Shown one piece after another: positions 58,001-64,000 of a stretch of DNA of 64,000 nt (positions within the stretch are counted from its first letter, which is position 1; the number at the start of each line of letters is the position of its first letter). A program made the translations under genes and the position numbers. This DNA comes from Adineta steineri (Eukaryota > Rotifera > Eurotatoria > Adinetida > Adinetidae): NCBI GenBank assembly GCA_905250115.1, contig CAJNOI010000175.1, positions 4,050 to 68,049 of the forward strand, in the 5' to 3' direction. Under the pieces are notes generated by a model. That model did no database searches. It saw only the letters and a list, made by a program, of their open reading frames with translations, and was not told the DNA's origin.

Positions 58001-61000
58001 AAACAACAATTAGTAAAAACTTTATTATTGTTGAAAATCATTCTACAAAGGTCTAAGAAGATTTTTCATGTCCAAATTTTGAATCAGTATAGTGAATAAT
58101 CTATAATTAAATAGCTTTTATTGAAAAAGCGACCTTTGAAATAAATATTTCTTATGTAGTATTTATTTATTAATTGAAAAATGATCTAAACAAAAAAATA
58201 AGTTTTTATTTAAGTAATAAGATTCTGTATCTATGATAGATCTCATATTTATTAGAGAAATATGTACTTTTAATTGAAATATATGTATATAACTAATATC
58301 TATTGTTTTTGTCTGAAAATATTGTTATATAATAATAAAATTAGAAAAAAAGTCATAGTTAGAAAGAAATTCTCGATAAACATTTCAGTTTTTGACCAGC
58401 AATTTAATACGAATGAAGAAAAAAAGAATTTTATTCATAATTTATTTTGCTTAATCATCTGTTTTTATTTCATATTTTCTAGCGCCAAACATGATAATAT
58501 CATCAACATCATCATCACCATCATCAACAAAACCATCATCATCAGCAACATCATCATCGTCAACATCATCATCGTCAACAACATCATCATCATCAACAAC
58601 AACAACATCAATTAATATTACATTACAAAGTAAGATGAAACACACTGGATTATAAAAATATCTAAGTCATATGATTATGTGTTTTTATTGTAGACACAAC
58701 AATGGCTGTTGCATCTAGTACGAGTAGTCTTTCAACACCAGTCAGTAAGTAGAAAAATATTTGAAAAGAAGTGACTATAAAAAAAGTTTACATGAAAAAT
58801 AAAAAATGCAAGTAACACATATGTTAAGTTTTGCCGTATATAGAATGATTACAGCTTTCAAATATGACTCAAATGTATTTATTATTAGAGCTAGTGTATT
58901 CAATTATTGATCTTGTAATATTTCTTTTAATTAAAGAAGAACTGTAAAATAGTTAAGAAAAAAAAAGATTATTTTTTAATGTAAGAGTACTGGATAAAAC
59001 TATAGAAATAGTATAAATGCAGCTAAATATTCAAAATAATACATTATAACAATGTTAAATGAACAGACAATAAGATTATTTTGAAAAATTTAATGAATAA
59101 AACATATTGATAAATATTCTTTTTCATGATATATGTATCCATTAGAAAATTTATAATTCTAGTATCACAATTAACTATACTATATAGATGATGTTTTGTT
59201 TATAATTTAAAATATCTAATTAAGATTAGCAAGATTCTATGATGAGAAAATCTATTATAAACTAATGAGATAAGCAAGATTATTTCAGATATTATCTTTT
59301 GAATAAAATTATTCAAAGAGATAATCCCACGACATATTCGACTTTTAGTTTCATCATATGATTTCATATATATTTCTTACAATATATACATCAATTAGTA
59401 CGATACTATGTTTAAACTATAGTTACAATTTAGAAATAATCTCTGTTTTTTTTTTGTTTTTCTGCATGTTGAATAGGAGTAGATCAATTTTGTTTTATGT
59501 TTTCAATTGAAATATTTCATTTGCTAAATAATAAACATGTAATTGCATCTATATATGAACGTTTTTCTTCATTAAGAGTTTATTTAAAATTATATTTTTA
59601 ATACTATTGACAAGACACCTTGATTTTTAGTAAATCGATGTCTCTGTATTTCTACTAGTTGACTGAACAGATGGGATTCGGAAAGTTTATTTTTCAGATA
59701 TTTTATTAAATATTCTAGAGTGTCGATTTAAAATACGTACATAACTGGTGGCAAATATCATTTCATTCTATTTTGAGAACTTCTCTTTAATATTTTATAA
59801 TAAAAAAAAAATATTTCAATAAGAAGCTTCTAGTTTCTTCTATTCTATTCAGTACTGTTATACTCAATAATACAAATAGTATGAGAAAAAATAAGAATTC
59901 GATTTAGGATCTTTTAAATGAATAAATTCTTATAAAGCCTGGACAATATGTAAAAGATTTGATTAATAACTTGACTAAAAAGAAAATTGAAATTTATTTA
60001 TGCAAAAGATTATAGAAATGTGAAATTGTAATTATTAAAATTATAATCTATGTGAAGCATAAACGAAATTACCCATTTGCTATTTTATTAAAAAAATTAA
60101 CATATTCATATAGATAAATAAATCATAATCAAATAGCGCATTAGGAATCTAAGAATTCTAGTGTTACAGAAGCTCAATAATTAAAGATATTTATCATGTG
60201 TAAATAAAATCTATTAAGAAGGCTTATTTTGAAATATAAAATATTTATCAGACACAATATTTTGCTGTTTATTTTCTCGCATGTATCAACTGTGTTTTTG
60301 ATAAATATTTTATTCTATCTCTTTTCTGTATTAGATAACTCAACAATTATACAATCAGCATCATCGGCAATCGCAGGTTCCGCTTCAGCATCAACACCAA
60401 TCTCAGGCTCCGCTTCAGCTTCAACACCAATTGCAGGTTCCGCTCCAGTATCAACACCAATCGCAGGTTCTGCGTCAGCATCAACACCAATCTCAGGCTC
60501 GGCTTCAGCATCCACACCAATCGCAGGTTCCGCTTCAGCTTCAACACCAATCGCAGGTTCCGTTTCAGCATCAACACCAATCGCAGGTTCCACTACAGCA
60601 TCAACAACAGTTTTAATATCAACTGTGGTTGCACCGTCAACAAAAATTTCAACGTCAACAATGGTCACATCATCAACAACAACTTTAATATCAACTGTGG
60701 TTATACCATCAACAACAGTACCAACATCAACAATGATTACATCATCAACAGCAATACCAACGTCAACAATAGTCGCATCATCAACAAAAGTACCAACATC
60801 AACAGTGATTACATCATCAACAGCAATACCAACGTCAACAATAGTCACATCATCAACAACGGTTTTAATGTCAACAATGATCACGACATCAAGAAAGAAT
60901 AATTCAACTAATCCAATAACACAAGTATCATCAACAATAGCTTCAAGCTCTCTATCATCAAATTACTCAGTTGCAGCTCGTAATTTGAATTCAAAATTAT

Positions 61001-61044
61001 TTGCATTATTATTTTGTGCTTTTATGATTTATATGAACAATTAA
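55001..61044 (+). CDS. Secreted protein with two NHL propellers, a mucin-like stalk and a probable GPI anchor
   Basis: Nine exons: 55001-55056, 55113-55393, 55450-56154, 56218-56262, 56539-56799, 56850-57548, 58483-58629, 58694-58744 and 60335-61044. Every junction after the first is phase 1; the total is 984 residues. A signal peptide (KYLSIKLIVIITTF) is followed by two NHL modules of about 320 residues. Each opens with a Cys (ICPTAVWATRG; CSMTIWAVNAT), closes with a Cys, and carries repeats such as NIYVADSGNFRVLLF, TLYVVDGGNHRIQMW and SMYIVDNGNSRIVLW. A Ser/Thr/Ala stalk, including eight copies of a decapeptide like SASASTPIAG, leads to a terminal hydrophobic tail (KLFALLFCAFMIYMNN) preceded by small residues, as for GPI attachment. 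Likely a cell-surface binding protein. Symmetrical phase-1 introns allow module duplication. The first ATG follows from splicing; an unspliced start would be TTG. Confidence 0.85.
60366..60606 (+). repeat. 30-bp coding minisatellite, about eight copies
   Basis: Unit GCTTCAGCATCAACACCAAT plus CGCAGGTTCC, read as SASASTPIAG. It lies in the stalk of the NHL protein. The copies are nearly identical, which fits recent slippage or unequal exchange that changes stalk length. A looser Ser/Thr 12-residue pattern (about ATCAACAACAGT) goes on to about 60890. Confidence 0.9.
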
Positions 61045-61857
61045 TTTTTCATTTTATTCATTCATTAATCTCTTTCTAATGCTTTCTAATGCTTTCTAAT
61101 GCTTTCAATATATTTATAATTCATTTGCTTTTTGTCTATTCAAAAAATTAATCCTGCTTTAAATTCTATAATAATAAAATTTATTTAACCAACAACACTA
61201 AGTCTACAATGATCTACTTAATTTTATTTGATTCTTGAATTTTTAATATACTTAAAGTTTTTATGAATAACTATTTTATTCTCATATGACTGAGTTCATC
61301 GAAGTTTTGTTGTTTTTAATATTAAGTATTTGATGTATTGCATGTCAAGAATGATTTTACTAATAAATGATATGTCTGCTATGTGTAACTGAATATTAGA
61401 ATATATCGAATTATTTTCAAAAATTGTTAAAAACTAACTAGATATGAAAGAAATGTTTTAGTAAAAGAATTATATCCACATGTATATTACCAAGTATATT
61501 GTTTTCATTGATTTGTAATTAAAATCTTTTATGTAAAATATGTTTAGATTTGATAAAAAATATAATAATACAACACGTTTATTTTATTTATAAAACCTAT
61601 GTTTGGATTTGGTATGTGTGTGTATTCATTCTACTTTATTCATACTATAACTTATAAGTATCTAGTTAAATACATTAATGTTATGGACAAAAGAAGAAAG
61701 ATAGTTTCAGAAAGGATAGAATGAAACGGGTCGATTTATTTACTTGTTGTGTGTATTTCTAATACAATAACAGTGACCTTGAACGTTAGAACCTAATTAT
61801 TATAAGACAAAATAAATGTAAAAAAATGCACTCTAATACATGAGAAGAGTCATATAA
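61045..61857. other. Convergent 3' region
   Basis: Lies between the NHL gene and the receptor-like gene. A short tandem of TTTCTAATGC (about three and a half units) lies at 61072-61105, just past the NHL stop. Nothing coding. Confidence 0.6.
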
Positions 61858-62778
61858 TTAAACAGCAGTGTATGTTGTTCCTTTGCTCGTAACTTTTCGA
61901 AGGGTAAACAAAATCCCATCTAAGGCGTAACCAGGCAATGCAATCCAAAATTGACGATGTGGAAGAATATTAATACCAGATTCGTGGCGTTGAAATTTAT
62001 TGAAAGTCATGAAACCAATCAAGTAAATCGTTGTCAAAATCACTAATATAAGAATAAAAACGGCTCCACCACCCAACTTGTTTGGTAGCTTAGGAGGGGT
62101 AGGACCATCTAAAAGAATATTTTAATAATAGATTATAATATATATCACATTCTTTACTTTTACAACCATCCCAACATGCACATTCAGATGATAATGTCAT
62201 AGTAAATATCTTTGCTACAGAATCATATCCATGAACTTCTAATTTGTTCGGTTCTCCAGGTTTCAAACAATTCAAGTATACCGACAATTTTCTGTCTCCT
62301 GAGTTGTAGACTAGAGTCACTATATCTTTACTCGTTTGAACTTCCCATTGCATACTATTTTGATTTCCTAATGAGTATACTAATTTTTCGTCTGTTTCGT
62401 ATGCTAAAAGAAGTTTTAAGTAGTCCTATTTAAAAAAATCTAGCAACTATTTTCCTTACTCTGACAGGCTGCAACATCTATGCATGTATATTGAGTGAAC
62501 GAATGACATGGATTGTAAGAGTAGACTAGAAAAATTTTAAATTATCTTTAAATAAAAGTCTTATTTGAATACAAACTACCATGTTTATCGCTTATTTCAG
62601 GATGTACATTTTTCCATGCAGGAGTTCCATCCATACGACCAATACTGGTCAAATCAATGATACCTTTTGGATTCAAATTATAAATACAAGGAGTTACTGC
62701 ATTTAATTGATCTCGTAGACATAAAGCCAAAATAAATGATAGGATAGAAAAAATATTCTTTCGTATATTCATTTTCAT
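61858..62778 (-). CDS. Cation-dependent mannose-6-phosphate-receptor-like (MRH) membrane protein
   Basis: Four exons (62778-62580, 62525-62460, 62403-62158, 62108-61858), all phase-1 junctions, give 253 residues, near the 277 of human M6PR. A signal peptide (IFSILSFILALCL) precedes a lumenal domain with paired cysteines (TPCIYNL, YNPCHSF, QYTCIDVAACQ, LNCLKPG, CACWDGCK), as in MRH lectin domains. One membrane helix (AVFILILVILTTIYLIGF) follows. The cytosolic tail GINILPHRQFW...DGILF closely recalls the GMEQFPHxxFW...DGCDF tail of cation-dependent M6PR. Expected role: sorting cargo between Golgi and endosomes or lysosomes. Whether the sugar pocket is intact cannot be judged without alignment; an ATG27-like relative is the alternative. 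Confidence 0.8.
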
Positions 62779-63852
62779 TTACTTTTACACGAGTGACAAC
62801 AAATAATCTTATCTTTTCTATTTTTTTTTCATCCAAAGATTTTATCAGTAGTATAGAAGAATGACATCACAAAATAAATTTAACATTTATCATAGAGGGT
62901 CGTCCAAAACGTTATAAAAACTAGAATGTAGTTTGCGAATGCTGACTTAGCAGTACTGCTAGAAAAAAAATGCTAATGCTTTTTCATTAAGTTAAAAAAT
63001 TAATTTAATGCTTTGGTATTAGTAATGAATCAGCATTAGTATGATGCTAATACCGTATCATAGTTATGTGTACTTTTGTCAAATATATTGTTTGAGTCTT
63101 AATATAAAACTCTATGTGCTGCTGAAAAGAAAGAAGAAAAAATAACGAATATATATTTACATAAATCCATAGAACCGAAGTCGCTTTATGAGATATTGAT
63201 ATTGTAAAATGAAAATTGAATACAAAAAATCATACCTAGTGAGAACATTGTATACTTGCTTGATTTTATTCGGATGGATAGTGAACTGAACATGTTGTTA
63301 TTATACAAAGAAATAAGAAGATGACCTTGTTTTATTATATTGATGATTATATAAATTTTTATCATGTACATTCTACTTCTATGTTTATTTACTATCTTAT
63401 AATGCAACAAAAACGCATCGTTCTCGTCATCGTATGTAAATTATATTAGATAAATAATATTCGTCGTAAGAAATTAATTAAATATTAGTGTTATATGTGA
63501 ATATAGATGACGGTGTCTCTTCTTTTCAATAGCCATACACCCACACGCGCACCCGCACCCACCCTCAAGATAAAATTTATCTAATAACTGATTTTTGTCT
63601 ACAATATATTTTTATGCTTTATAAACCACTTTTTTTATTCAATAAAATTATTCTAAATTATGTGTGCACATTTTTCACATACATTTTTTACGATCTGAAC
63701 AATATGGGATGCGATAACAAAAGCGAATGTTATTGATTTCGATAATTTCAGAAAATATAGATAATATAAGACAAGCAGAAAAACAATTATCATGAATAGA
63801 AAGGTCTATAGACGCTCAATTTTCTTTATCATGTATGTATCATTAGCTAAAA
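62779..63852. other. Intergenic with a foldback
   Basis: AT-rich spacer. At 63509-63570 GATGACGGTGTCT and a C-rich run CACCCGCACCCACCCTCAAG form another member of the G-rich foldback family. No gene recognised. Confidence 0.5.
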
Positions 63853-64000
63853 CTATGGTTTAACTGATAGTATTATAACAGTACCAATTAAGTTAATACC
63901 AACTCCAACAATTCCAAGAATTGCAGCAACACCTAAACGTAATTTAAAACCATTTTGTGCAGTCATTGTGGCACTGATACCGATTGCAATAGCTATAATT
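63853..64000 (-). CDS. C-terminus of a multi-pass membrane protein (partial)
   Basis: The last 48 codons of a minus-strand frame that enters from beyond the window and ends SVKP-TAG. Two hydrophobic segments (IIAIAIGISATMTA and LGVAAILGIVGVGINLIGTV) are joined by a short basic link (QNGFKLR). No family can be told from this much. An open frame through 148 bases with clear helices supports a real exon. Confidence 0.55.
   Translation of the reverse strand, partial: IIAIAIGISATMTAQNGFKLRLGVAAILGIVGVGINLIGTVIILSVKP

Noticed and set aside
58451-58645. Acid-rich (poly-Asp/Val) minus-strand frame
   Set aside because: It is the antisense of the Ser/Thr-coding exon 7 of the NHL gene. The same applies to the long minus frame at 60315-60884 over the stalk minisatellite.
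1-64000. LTR retrotransposons, retroviral or Polinton-like relics
   Set aside because: No gag, protease, reverse transcriptase, integrase, capsid or long terminal repeats were recognised on either strand.

Overview
The window looks like nuclear DNA of a bdelloid rotifer (Adineta/Rotaria type). It is AT-rich and eukaryotic, with many GT-AG introns of about 50-65 bp. It mixes animal genes (cytochrome P450, fuseless-like membrane protein, rhodopsin-type GPCR, cation-dependent mannose-6-phosphate-receptor-like protein, PARP) with genes whose nearest known families are bacterial, fungal or plant (a PcaB/CMLE-type lyase, an EstC-like alpha/beta hydrolase, a glyoxal/galactose-oxidase-type copper oxidase, a GT32 glycosyltransferase). 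Expanded NHL, F-box, MORN and ADP-ribosyltransferase families also fit bdelloids. The assignment rests on this gene mix and on intron style; no marker gene settles it. There are no operons. Genes lie on both strands in AT-rich spacers, with one 100-base assembly gap at 32921-33020.

Layout. 0-12 kb: first exon of a P450 (-), an FN3/ubiquitin-like/PARP gene with an in-frame TAG inside the catalytic domain (+), an ankyrin protein (+), a piggyBac-like MITE, a two-exon fuseless-like gene (+) and a hAT MITE with an exact 8-bp target duplication. 12-21 kb: a small secreted protein (-), a decayed F-box/LRR gene (-), a GPCR (+), then a graveyard holding an NSF-type AAA ATPase pseudogene, short GC-rich repeats, an unidentified gene tail and a copied GPCR tail. 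20.7-26.4 kb: three intact minus-strand enzyme genes (PcaB-like lyase, PhyH-type dioxygenase, HAD hydrolase). 26.4-33 kb: gene-poor DNA holding a 2.2-kb element with inverted ends and two arrays of GCGT...ACGC dyads. 33-40 kb: a short-chain dehydrogenase cut by the gap, pseudogene pieces of a ubiquitin-specific protease and of ferritin, an unidentified small gene, and a GNAT acetyltransferase with a copied tail. 40-51 kb: GT32 glycosyltransferase, F-box protein, a pair of 230-bp repeats, alpha/beta hydrolase, a broken ADP-ribosyltransferase-MORN gene and the copper radical oxidase. 55-64 kb: a nine-exon gene for a secreted, probably GPI-anchored protein with two NHL propellers and a mucin-like stalk, the mannose-6-phosphate-receptor-like gene and the tail of a multi-pass membrane protein.

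Most gene models were rebuilt by following reading frame across splice sites. Nine genes with two or more exons keep phase through every junction, which is the main support for them. The least expected features are the transposon-like element whose subterminal dyads are spaced alternately 28 and about 33 bp (a 61-bp period), and a dispersed family of small G-rich foldback sequences that share the end motif CACCCTCAAGAT. I saw no rRNA, CRISPR, LTR element or convincing tRNA.
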